Shown here one piece after another: positions 1 through 5,078 of a stretch of 5,078 nt of DNA. Position 1 is the stretch's first letter. Each line of letters opens with the position of its first letter. The DNA comes from Prevotella sp. UBA6994 (GTDB lineage Bacteria > Bacteroidota > Bacteroidia > Bacteroidales > Bacteroidaceae). The notes beneath the pieces are model-generated. The model ran no database searches, was not told the origin of the DNA, and saw only the letters and a program-made list of their open reading frames with translations. Both the position numbers and the translations under genes were made by a program. Where the stretch lies: contig DJXW01000016.1 of assembly GCA_002449845.1 (NCBI GenBank), positions 274,276-279,353 on the forward strand, written 5' to 3'.

Positions 1-772
1 TCTGCATGGTGATACGTCCGAGGAACGTAACCACCTTTTCCTTGTCCGTATGATCTGGACGTGGAATGGCTTGCAATTCTTCCTTCAATGGATATACGGC
101 ATTATGCACCGTGAAGCACTTGCGAGGATCTTGATGATATTGGTTGATCACGGTTTGACGTGTCAACTCCGATACGCACATGATACAATCGGCATTGTCC
201 ATACCATCTTTCTCGATAGAATAAACGGTGGGGTTCACCTTACCACGCGAACGGTCGAAATCAGTAGCGTGAACGTGGATACACAGAGGTTTGCCACTCA
301 CATTCTTGGCATGAATACCAGCAGGATAAGTCAACCAGTCGTGAGCGTGGATGATGTCAAATTCTTCTGAACGAGCCACCACTCCCGCAATGATAGAATA
401 ATTGTTGATTTCCTCATGAAGGTTGCTGGGATAACCACCGGCAAATTCCATACATCCCAGGTCGTTCACGTTCATGTAACTGAAATCAGCGTAAATATGG
501 TCACGGTATCTGTAATAGTCTTCCGGACTCATCACGTTTCCTACCCAACCATTCACATAGTCATATTGCACGTCGCGCCAAACAATAGGCACGGCATTCA
601 TAGCAACAATCTTACATGCAGAGCGATCCTCATCACCCCAAGGTTTTGGCAAACAAAGTATCGTGTCAACATCGCCCTGAGCGTGAAGACCTTGTGAGAT
701 ACCATAGTTAGCTGTGGCAAGACCACCATATACATGAGGAGGATACTCCCATCCAAACATCAATACTTTCAT
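1..772 (-). CDS. Glycogen-synthase-like glycosyltransferase (GT4/GT5 type, GT-B fold), C-terminus cut by window edge
   Basis: This gene encodes a cytoplasmic glycosyltransferase expected to transfer glucose from a nucleotide sugar to a growing alpha-1,4-glucan. The first 257 codons are visible; the rest lies beyond position 1. My translation starts MKVLMFGWEYPPHVYGGLA. The GGLA at residues 16-19 sits where GT5 synthases have the substrate-binding K-x-G-G-L loop. HAHDW (142-146) is the usual end of the N-terminal Rossmann domain, HVHATDFDR follows, and CVSELTR precedes the hinge. FLGRIT (250-255) opens the second, nucleotide-sugar-binding domain, so the visible part is nearly the whole N-terminal domain. 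The ATG is fixed by a strong Shine-Dalgarno 8 nt upstream. The gene follows the debranching enzyme by 17 bp, so the two are almost certainly co-transcribed, which supports a glycogen role over another GT4 function such as surface-polysaccharide synthesis. The donor (UDP- or ADP-glucose) cannot be read from this portion. Confidence 0.88.
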   Translation of the reverse strand, partial: MKVLMFGWEYPPHVYGGLATANYGISQGLHAQGDVDTILCLPKPWGDEDRSACKIVAMNAVPIVWRDVQYDYVNGWVGNVMSPEDYYRYRDHIYADFSYMNVNDLGCMEFAGGYPSNLHEEINNYSIIAGVVARSEEFDIIHAHDWLTYPAGIHAKNVSGKPLCIHVHATDFDRSRGKVNPTVYSIEKDGMDNADCIMCVSELTRQTVINQYHQDPRKCFTVHNAVYPLKEELQAIPRPDHTDKEKVVTFLGRITMQ

Positions 773-780
773 ATCAGGCT

Positions 781-788
781 CCTCCTTT
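781..788 (-). promoter_or_regulatory. Consensus Shine-Dalgarno (AAAGGAGG) of the glycosyltransferase gene
   Basis: Read on the minus strand, AAAGGAGG lies 8 nt before the ATG at 772, inside the 17-bp gap after the debranching-enzyme stop. It confirms the start of the glycosyltransferase. It is unusual here because the other starts in the window (miaA, the kinase-like gene and the debranching enzyme) show only AT-rich leaders, which is normal for Bacteroidota. Confidence 0.8.
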
Positions 789-789
789 C

Positions 790-2733
790 TTAATATTTAT
801 AACGTTCCAATAATTCCAATGTACGCAAGATCTCTGCCACGTTCATGGCGAAAGACATAGCACCACGTCCGTGGAATGGTGGGTTACCATCGAAGAGCTC
901 TGAGATAGTACCCAAGCAGTGGTAAGCCATTTCATCCTCATATCCCACCATCTGACGTTCGATGAAGCTCAGACGTGTACGCTTATAGAGTTTCAGACAA
1001 GCTTCCATATAGAATCCACCCAACCACGGCCATGCCGTACCCTGATGGTAAGCATAGTCACGCTGCGTTTGCGGTCCTACATAGATAGGATTGTAACCAC
1101 CACTCTTTGGAGAAAGAGAACGGAGTCCCTTCGGAGTAAGCAACTCGCGAGTACAAACATCCAATACGCTCTTCTTCTGTTGTTGGTTCAATGGAGAATA
1201 GTCGAGTGCCACGGCGAAAATCATATTCGGGCGAACGCTCCAATCCATCATGTTTCCATCTACATAATCCAAGAGATAGCCATATTCATTGAGGAAGGTG
1301 TCTATGAACGACTGTTTGCACTTTTCAGCTAATTCTTCCAAGTGAGTAGCAGCCTCGGTGTCGCCATCGTCAGCAGCCAGACTTGCCACGAACTTCAAGG
1401 CATTGTACCAAAGAGCGTTAAACTCAACGATATATCCCGTGCGTGGCACTACGGGACGACCATTAGCGGTAGAGTTCATCCACGTAACAGCCTCATCCCT
1501 ACCTTCGGTATGGAGCAATCCATTCTCTTCCAAAGTAAGGTTTGGATGTTGATTTGCCTCAATAAACTCCACGATGTCGCGAAGAAGTTTAGAATACAAC
1601 TTCTTGCAACGATCCTTGCCACACTTCTTGGCATATTGTTGGATTGCCCAAACAGCCCAAAGAGGAACGTCAGGCTTTTCAATCTCGTAAATCTTCACCG
1701 ACAGTGGCTTGCCTTCCATAAACTCGCGCAATCCACGTTCTGCCGTCTTCATCACCAATTCAAAGTAATCATCCTCCTGAATGGAAAGTGTCAGACCAGG
1801 CAAGGCAATAAACGTATCGCGAGCACGAGCCTTAAACCAAGGATAACCAGCCAACAAGTAGCGGTCGTCATTCTTCTCACGATTGTGGAACTGGTGTGCA
1901 GCATTGACCAAGCAATGGAAGAAATTATCACGAGGAGGACGATAGCTCACTTCCTCTTCAAACAACTTCTTCAAACGACTTGTCTTAATCTCAGAAGTAG
2001 AACCAGAGAATACAATGCTCTCTCCCTTCTTGATACTCATCTCGAAATATCCAGGAACATACAAGTCTTCGTTGGAAGCATAACCTCTCTCCTGTTCCTT
2101 GGGATATTCTACGCCGCGATACCAATCAGGTTGGAAAATAAACTCGTTTTTCTTGGAGAACTGCATATACAGATCGGGATACCCGGCATACATGCAAGTC
2201 TTAATACCATTGTCCACTTCATGATACTCTCGTGAAGCGGTAGAGTTTTCATGCGTAAACTGACGAACACTTCTAAATGCCAAGAATGGGCGGAAGCGCA
2301 ACGTGGTTTGCGAATGAGCATCAACCAAGGTGTAGCGAATAAGGATTCTATCCTCATAGGCTTGAAAAAGAAATTCTTTCTTTAGAATAACTCCACCCAC
2401 TCTGTAAATCGTTGTAGGAATCTTGTCACAATCAAACTCCCGAATGTACTTGTGTCCTTTTGGACTGTAGTTGTTGCCCTGATACTTATGCAGTCCCAAA
2501 TTGAATTCAGCGCCATGCTGAACAACCGTACAATCCAGCGAAGAAAGCAACACGTGGTTTTCATCATCCAGTTCGGGAACTGGAACAACGAGCAATCCGT
2601 GATACTTGCGGATGTTACAGTCAACAATTGTGGAACACGAATAAGCTCCCGAACGGTTGGTGCGAAGCAACTCTTTCGGCAGAGAATCCTGCAAATTTGT
2701 CATCAGAGCTTTTTCGAATCGTAGATAACTCAT
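790..2733 (-). CDS. Glycogen debranching enzyme, amylo-alpha-1,6-glucosidase family (GDE_N plus GDE_C, GH133-like)
   Basis: A cytoplasmic enzyme expected to hydrolyse alpha-1,6 branch points of glycogen, 647 residues from the chosen ATG. The N-terminal domain (about 15-235) carries TNRSGAY (25-31) and RKYHGLL (42-48), typical of GDE_N. The (alpha/alpha)6-barrel GDE_C domain (about 270-640) carries YPWF (297-300), RDTFIALPGL starting at R305, the VEFNALWYNAL segment, HQGTAWPW, and ISELFDG with E612 as the likely catalytic base. The related motif TWMD, whose Asp is thought to be the acid, reads TWMN here (N420). An in-frame TTG at 2745 would add four residues (MRSP), but the ATG at 2733 gives MSYLRFEKAL, which I prefer as the usual start codon and family-like N-terminus. 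There is no Shine-Dalgarno. The promoter at 2817-2848 leaves a leader of roughly 75-80 nt. It is the first gene of the glycogen operon. Unlike the eukaryotic enzyme, it has no 4-alpha-glucanotransferase half. Confidence 0.93.
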   Translation of the reverse strand: MSYLRFEKALMTNLQDSLPKELLRTNRSGAYSCSTIVDCNIRKYHGLLVVPVPELDDENHVLLSSLDCTVVQHGAEFNLGLHKYQGNNYSPKGHKYIREFDCDKIPTTIYRVGGVILKKEFLFQAYEDRILIRYTLVDAHSQTTLRFRPFLAFRSVRQFTHENSTASREYHEVDNGIKTCMYAGYPDLYMQFSKKNEFIFQPDWYRGVEYPKEQERGYASNEDLYVPGYFEMSIKKGESIVFSGSTSEIKTSRLKKLFEEEVSYRPPRDNFFHCLVNAAHQFHNREKNDDRYLLAGYPWFKARARDTFIALPGLTLSIQEDDYFELVMKTAERGLREFMEGKPLSVKIYEIEKPDVPLWAVWAIQQYAKKCGKDRCKKLYSKLLRDIVEFIEANQHPNLTLEENGLLHTEGRDEAVTWMNSTANGRPVVPRTGYIVEFNALWYNALKFVASLAADDGDTEAATHLEELAEKCKQSFIDTFLNEYGYLLDYVDGNMMDWSVRPNMIFAVALDYSPLNQQQKKSVLDVCTRELLTPKGLRSLSPKSGGYNPIYVGPQTQRDYAYHQGTAWPWLGGFYMEACLKLYKRTRLSFIERQMVGYEDEMAYHCLGTISELFDGNPPFHGRGAMSFAMNVAEILRTLELLERYKY

Positions 2734-2816
2734 AGGTGATCTCAATATAGGTTTATAAATGTTTATTAGTTATTTAAGGCGGTCGTATATAAAAATCGAC
2801 TGCGTCTAATTGTGTT

Positions 2817-2848
2817 CAAAGATAATCATTTTTAATATGAATGCCAAA
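2817..2848 (-). promoter_or_regulatory. Bacteroidota-type promoter of the debranching enzyme-glycosyltransferase operon
   Basis: On the minus strand there is TTTG (2848-2845), a 20-bp spacer, then TATCTTTG (2824-2817). This matches the Bacteroidota primary sigma factor consensus (TTTG near -33, TAnnTTTG near -7). Transcription should begin a few bases past the second box, at about 2813-2810, giving a leader of roughly 75-80 nt before the ATG at 2733. I see no riboswitch-like structure or operator repeat in that leader. Confidence 0.82.
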
Positions 2849-2961
2849 ATTATTGTTGTTATTTTTTATAAAAACAATTGAATTTGTCAAATACGGAAAG
2901 AAAATCGCCAAATAAATAGCTTTATTACGCTTTTTTAATGGTATAATTTGCCCATAGACAT
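2849..2961. other. AT-rich spacer without a visible gene
   Basis: This stretch lies between the hairpin after the kinase-like gene and the glycogen-operon promoter. It is strongly AT-rich, with A- and T-runs, and has no ORF of note on either strand (the best plus-strand ATG opens only about 14 codons). I found no second TAnnTTTG promoter box and no clear repeat. Such tracts could act as an upstream promoter element, but nothing in the sequence proves it. Confidence 0.5.
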
Positions 2962-3010
2962 ACATCCCAACAAATAAGTTCACCTTTCGGAAACAGATTT
3001 GTCGGGATGT
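2962..3010 (-). terminator. Long hairpin just after the kinase-like gene, possible end of the miaA operon
   Basis: Two 14-nt arms (2962-2975 and 2997-3010) pair around a 21-nt loop. Read as minus-strand RNA, all 14 positions pair, one of them as a G-U wobble; the plus-strand version has an A-C mismatch at that place. In minus-strand RNA the loop can fold further into GUUU/GAAC and CC/GG around a GAAA tetraloop, with a bulged U. The hairpin begins 5 nt after the stop of the kinase-like gene, the right place for a terminator or an mRNA 3'-end stabiliser. However, no U-tract follows it on the minus strand, whereas a T5 run (3010-3014) follows it on the plus strand. It is therefore an RNA structure with reasonable certainty and a terminator only tentatively. 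Confidence 0.55.
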
Positions 3011-3015
3011 TTTTG

Positions 3016-3948
3016 TTATGCGGGAATCAAGAAATTGATGACTTCCTGCTCCACTGTAACCGTATATTTTCCAACGGGTGTATTCATCAATCTGCCATCT
3101 ATCCCCACCAAAGCTCTTTGGGCTTCCAACACTTCCACCTGACGGGTACGGTAAGGATGCACACTTCGGTGATTGAGGAACTTTCCCCTGACAAACAAGT
3201 AAATGCCTTCAAACAACTGAGTCATCTCTGGATGATAAACCACAGACACATCCAGCAATCCATTGTAAGGGTTGGCATTGGGCGTCTGTCCATATCCACG
3301 GGCATTGCCAATGCAGACAGTCATCACCTTGCGTTGTATCTTGTCAGTATTGATCTTGAGGTGCATTTTATATTCCAAACGTTGGAAAATCAACAGGATG
3401 AAGGAGAACAAAAACGAGAGTGTACGTGAACCAAGGAAATGTCGCGTTTGGCGACGGAGATTCATGATAGTGGCAATCAGTCCGATATTGATGCAATTCA
3501 AGAAATAACGCTTGCAAGCCTCTCCGTTTTTATTGGTATAATGAATACATCCGAGGTCTATCTTTCTCACACGCCTTTCCTTGAGCCATTTCACGGTTTG
3601 CTCAATATCGTTTTCCTTAAATTCCCAATAAAGGGCAAAATCATTCATCACACCATTGGGAATCACTCCCAAGGCTATCTCGTCACGCTTCGATTTCTCT
3701 ACCTGCATCAGACAATTCACGGCATCATTCAAGGCAGAGTCCCCCCCTACAATCACGATGGTCTTGTAGCCATTGTTAATCAACATCTTGACAATTCTGT
3801 CAACGCTACCTGCACTTTCGCTCTGCACGAAATCAAAGTCAATCTCGTTAGCTTTCAGGCATTTCTCCACCTTCTCCCATCGTTTAGAGGGAGTAGTAAG
3901 ATAACTTGATTTTGGGCAGTACAATACGCCCCACCGTTCTTTCTCCAT
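3016..3948 (-). CDS. Diacylglycerol/lipid kinase family protein (DAGK_cat, YegS/DgkB-like), divergent
   Basis: A 310-residue protein of the family that phosphorylates diacylglycerol or related lipids with ATP at the inner membrane face; length and domain order fit. IVIVGGDSALND (64-75) corresponds to the GGDGT nucleotide loop, PNGVMNDFA (97-105) to the P-x-GTxNDFA motif, FLNCINIGL (149-157) to the start of the second domain, GNARGYGQTPNANPYNG (214-230) to the substrate region, and GIDGR (282-286) to the C-terminal DGE motif. GGD and NDFA are kept, but GGDGT reads GGDSA, GT reads GV, and DGE reads DGR. There is no signal peptide; 171-190 is hydrophobic and probably membrane-contacting or core. 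The ATG lies 14 bp after the miaA stop, with an AT-rich leader and no Shine-Dalgarno, so it is probably co-transcribed from the miaA promoter. Family membership is solid; substrate and even activity are uncertain. Confidence 0.83.
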   Translation of the reverse strand: MEKERWGVLYCPKSSYLTTPSKRWEKVEKCLKANEIDFDFVQSESAGSVDRIVKMLINNGYKTIVIVGGDSALNDAVNCLMQVEKSKRDEIALGVIPNGVMNDFALYWEFKENDIEQTVKWLKERRVRKIDLGCIHYTNKNGEACKRYFLNCINIGLIATIMNLRRQTRHFLGSRTLSFLFSFILLIFQRLEYKMHLKINTDKIQRKVMTVCIGNARGYGQTPNANPYNGLLDVSVVYHPEMTQLFEGIYLFVRGKFLNHRSVHPYRTRQVEVLEAQRALVGIDGRLMNTPVGKYTVTVEQEVINFLIPA

Positions 3949-3962
3949 TGCAATTACGTTTA

Positions 3963-4889
3963 TTATAATGAGGCCAAAGCCTTGATTTCACTCAATTTCT
4001 CTTCCATCGGGAGCATAGCATCAATCCAATGTATCGTGAAGCCGCGTCGTTCCATTCCCCTAAACCATGTCATCTGCCGTTTCGCAAACTGGTGAATGGC
4101 TATTTCCAGTTTGGTAAACATTTCTTCATACGAAGTTTTCCCAATGACATATTCAGTGACATATTTGTATTCCAATCCGTAATAGATTAAATCTTCCGCA
4201 GGAATGCCCTTGTCTAACAAGCCCTTCACCTCGTCTATCATTCCATGCTCCAACCGCTGGCGTAGTCGATAGCTAATCTTTTTCCTGCGTTCATCACGGT
4301 CAATATTGACACCTATTATCAAAGAGGATATTGGTGGCAAATCTCTTCTGGGCGTAGGATGCTCTAAATTATAGCTCTCAATCTCTATGGCTCGTATGGC
4401 ACGCTGTGCGGAATCCACATCCGTGGTATTGTGCATCACCGAACCACTCTTCGCTTTCAAACCTTCAAGCATCTTGGTAAGTTCTCCCAACGTCTTTCCT
4501 TCTAATTCTTTCCGCAATGCTGGATTCTGAGGAACTGGAGAAAGTTTATACCCTTTTAATACAGCTTCAATATACAGTCCTGTTCCACCACATAGAATTG
4601 GTGTTTTGCCACGGCAAACAATATCTTTATATGCTGTAAAGAATGCCTCTTGATATTGGAAGAGATTGTATTTGGTGCCAGGTTCGCAAATATCTATCAG
4701 ATGGTAAGGTACCAGTTGCCCATTCACCACATAGTCATCAAGATCTTTACCCGTACCGATATCCATCCCCCGATACACCTGACGCGAGTCGGCGGAAATA
4801 ATTTCCCCGCCAATCATAGCTGCCAATGCCGTTGCCAATTGTGTCTTTCCACTGGCAGTTGGTCCGAGTATGGTAATCATCTTCTGCAT
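3963..4889 (-). CDS. miaA: tRNA dimethylallyltransferase MiaA
   Basis: MiaA transfers the dimethylallyl group from DMAPP to N6 of A37 in tRNAs reading UNN codons, the first step towards ms2i6A. It has 308 residues, close to the usual 300-320. GPTASGKT (9-16) is the P-loop, and SADSRQVYRGMDIGTGK (32-48) matches the family signature, with the conserved Asp at D34. YHLIDI, ILCGGTGLYIEAV and the C-terminal RQMTWFRG are further family motifs. GTGKDLDDY and YYGLEYKYVTEY, in place of the more general GTAKP and GYKE forms, resemble one of the two MiaA paralogs that Bacteroidales commonly carry. The frame is open upstream to a TTG at 4928, but that codon lies in the promoter's TTTG box, so it cannot be the start from this promoter. 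ATGs at 4889 and 4880 are both possible; I use 4889. The 4880 start gives 305 residues and a more normal leader. It is the first gene of a probable two-gene operon with the kinase-like gene. Confidence 0.95.
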   Translation of the reverse strand: MQKMITILGPTASGKTQLATALAAMIGGEIISADSRQVYRGMDIGTGKDLDDYVVNGQLVPYHLIDICEPGTKYNLFQYQEAFFTAYKDIVCRGKTPILCGGTGLYIEAVLKGYKLSPVPQNPALRKELEGKTLGELTKMLEGLKAKSGSVMHNTTDVDSAQRAIRAIEIESYNLEHPTPRRDLPPISSLIIGVNIDRDERRKKISYRLRQRLEHGMIDEVKGLLDKGIPAEDLIYYGLEYKYVTEYVIGKTSYEEMFTKLEIAIHQFAKRQMTWFRGMERRGFTIHWIDAMLPMEEKLSEIKALASL

Positions 4890-4897
4890 ATCGTAGG

Positions 4898-4929
4898 CAA
4901 AGATACGATTAAGAGAGTAAAAAACCAAA
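4898..4929 (-). promoter_or_regulatory. Bacteroidota-type promoter of miaA and the kinase-like gene
   Basis: On the minus strand there is TTTG (4929-4926), a 20-bp spacer, then TATCTTTG (4905-4898), with the same boxes and the same spacing as the glycogen-operon promoter. The second box ends only 8 nt before the ATG at 4889 and 17 nt before the ATG at 4880, so the mRNA leader must be very short or absent. It lies downstream of the preceding gene's terminator, which supports a new transcription unit here. Confidence 0.82.
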
Positions 4930-4977
4930 TTTATTTGAAGATTTTTCGGACAATCTGAAGTTTAGAAAGATAAAGAC

Positions 4978-5013
4978 AAAAAAATTGCCGTTCGATTTTC
5001 ACCGAACGGCAAT
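4978..5013 (-). terminator. Intrinsic terminator of the GAPDH-like gene
   Basis: A perfect 11-bp stem (arms 5013-5003 and 4994-4984, ATTGCCGTTCG paired with CGAACGGCAAT) with an 8-nt loop is followed on the minus strand by seven Ts (4984-4978; the first T overlaps the stem base). It starts 22 nt after the stop codon at 5036. Stem, loop and U-tract are all as expected for Rho-independent termination, so it separates the upstream gene from the miaA promoter. Confidence 0.9.
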
Positions 5014-5035
5014 GATTCATATCAATGAATGAGTA

Positions 5036-5078
5036 TTACTTCAATTCAGCGAGATACTTAATGGTGCGAACCATCTGA
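5036..5078 (-). CDS. C-terminal end of a gene, probably type I glyceraldehyde-3-phosphate dehydrogenase (5' part outside window)
   Basis: Only the last 13 residues, QMVRTIKYLAELK, and a TAA stop are visible. The helix pattern resembles the C-terminus of type I GAPDH, where the conserved NE-x-x-YS motif is followed by a short amphipathic helix; those diagnostic residues would lie just outside the window. That the end is a real coding end is supported by the intrinsic terminator 22 nt downstream on the same strand. The GAPDH identity comes from memory of the C-terminal pattern and rests on very few residues, so another protein is possible. Confidence 0.5.
   Translation of the reverse strand, partial: QMVRTIKYLAELK

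Noticed and set aside
50..697. Two plus-strand frames opposite the glycosyltransferase
   Set aside because: The minus strand translates continuously as a GT-B glycosyltransferase with family motifs; the plus-strand frames are shadows.
1342..2235. Long open frame (297 codons) on the plus strand opposite the debranching enzyme
   Set aside because: It lies wholly within a well-supported minus-strand gene, has no recognisable motifs and no plus-strand promoter or ribosome site, and reads as an antisense shadow of codon bias.
2734..2745. TTG start adding four residues to the debranching enzyme
   Set aside because: A normal ATG follows at 2733 and gives a family-like N-terminus; the extra MRSP residues have no support.
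2779..2803. Small inverted repeat in the debranching-enzyme leader (7-nt arms, 11-nt loop)
   Set aside because: It is short, with one A-C mismatch in the transcribed-strand RNA, and the 11-nt loop is A/T only; too weak to call an operator or riboswitch.
2941..2954. Possible plus-strand promoter box (TATAATTTG) in the spacer
   Set aside because: The spacing does not fit TAnnTTTG (one base off), and no plus-strand gene lies downstream.
3439..3909. Plus-strand frame of 156 codons opposite the kinase-like gene
   Set aside because: It has no family features and is entirely antisense to a gene with clear DAGK_cat motifs.

Overview
The window looks like chromosomal core sequence from a member of the Bacteroidales, most likely a Prevotella-like or Bacteroides-like organism. 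Three things point there. Two promoters match the Bacteroidota-specific form (TTTG, 20 bp, TATCTTTG). Most starts lack a Shine-Dalgarno. The debranching enzyme and MiaA have the distinctive Bacteroidales versions of their families. All recognisable genes lie on the minus strand, so the biological order runs from the high-numbered end to the low-numbered end.

Layout in transcription order: (1) 5078-5036, the last 13 codons of a gene whose C-terminus resembles type I glyceraldehyde-3-phosphate dehydrogenase, followed by a clean intrinsic terminator (5013-4978). (2) A promoter at 4929-4898 drives miaA (tRNA dimethylallyltransferase) and, 14 bp further on, a divergent lipid/diacylglycerol-kinase-family gene. 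These two form a probable operon that ends just before a long hairpin (3010-2962). (3) An AT-rich spacer carries a second promoter (2848-2817). It drives a glycogen operon: an amylo-alpha-1,6-glucosidase type debranching enzyme, then, 17 bp later and behind a consensus Shine-Dalgarno, a glycogen-synthase-like glycosyltransferase that runs off the low-numbered end of the window.

The debranching enzyme and the glycosyltransferase should act on opposite sides of storage-glycogen turnover. The miaA operon joins tRNA modification to a lipid-kinase-like protein with no obvious functional link.

I see no mobile element, CRISPR array, tRNA, rRNA or phage gene, and no evidence for a wholly new system. 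The points worth a second look are an Asn at the position where related debranching enzymes have an Asp thought to be catalytic; altered signature motifs in the kinase-like protein; an unusually strong Shine-Dalgarno; a miaA start lying almost on top of its promoter; and a hairpin whose strand assignment is contradictory.
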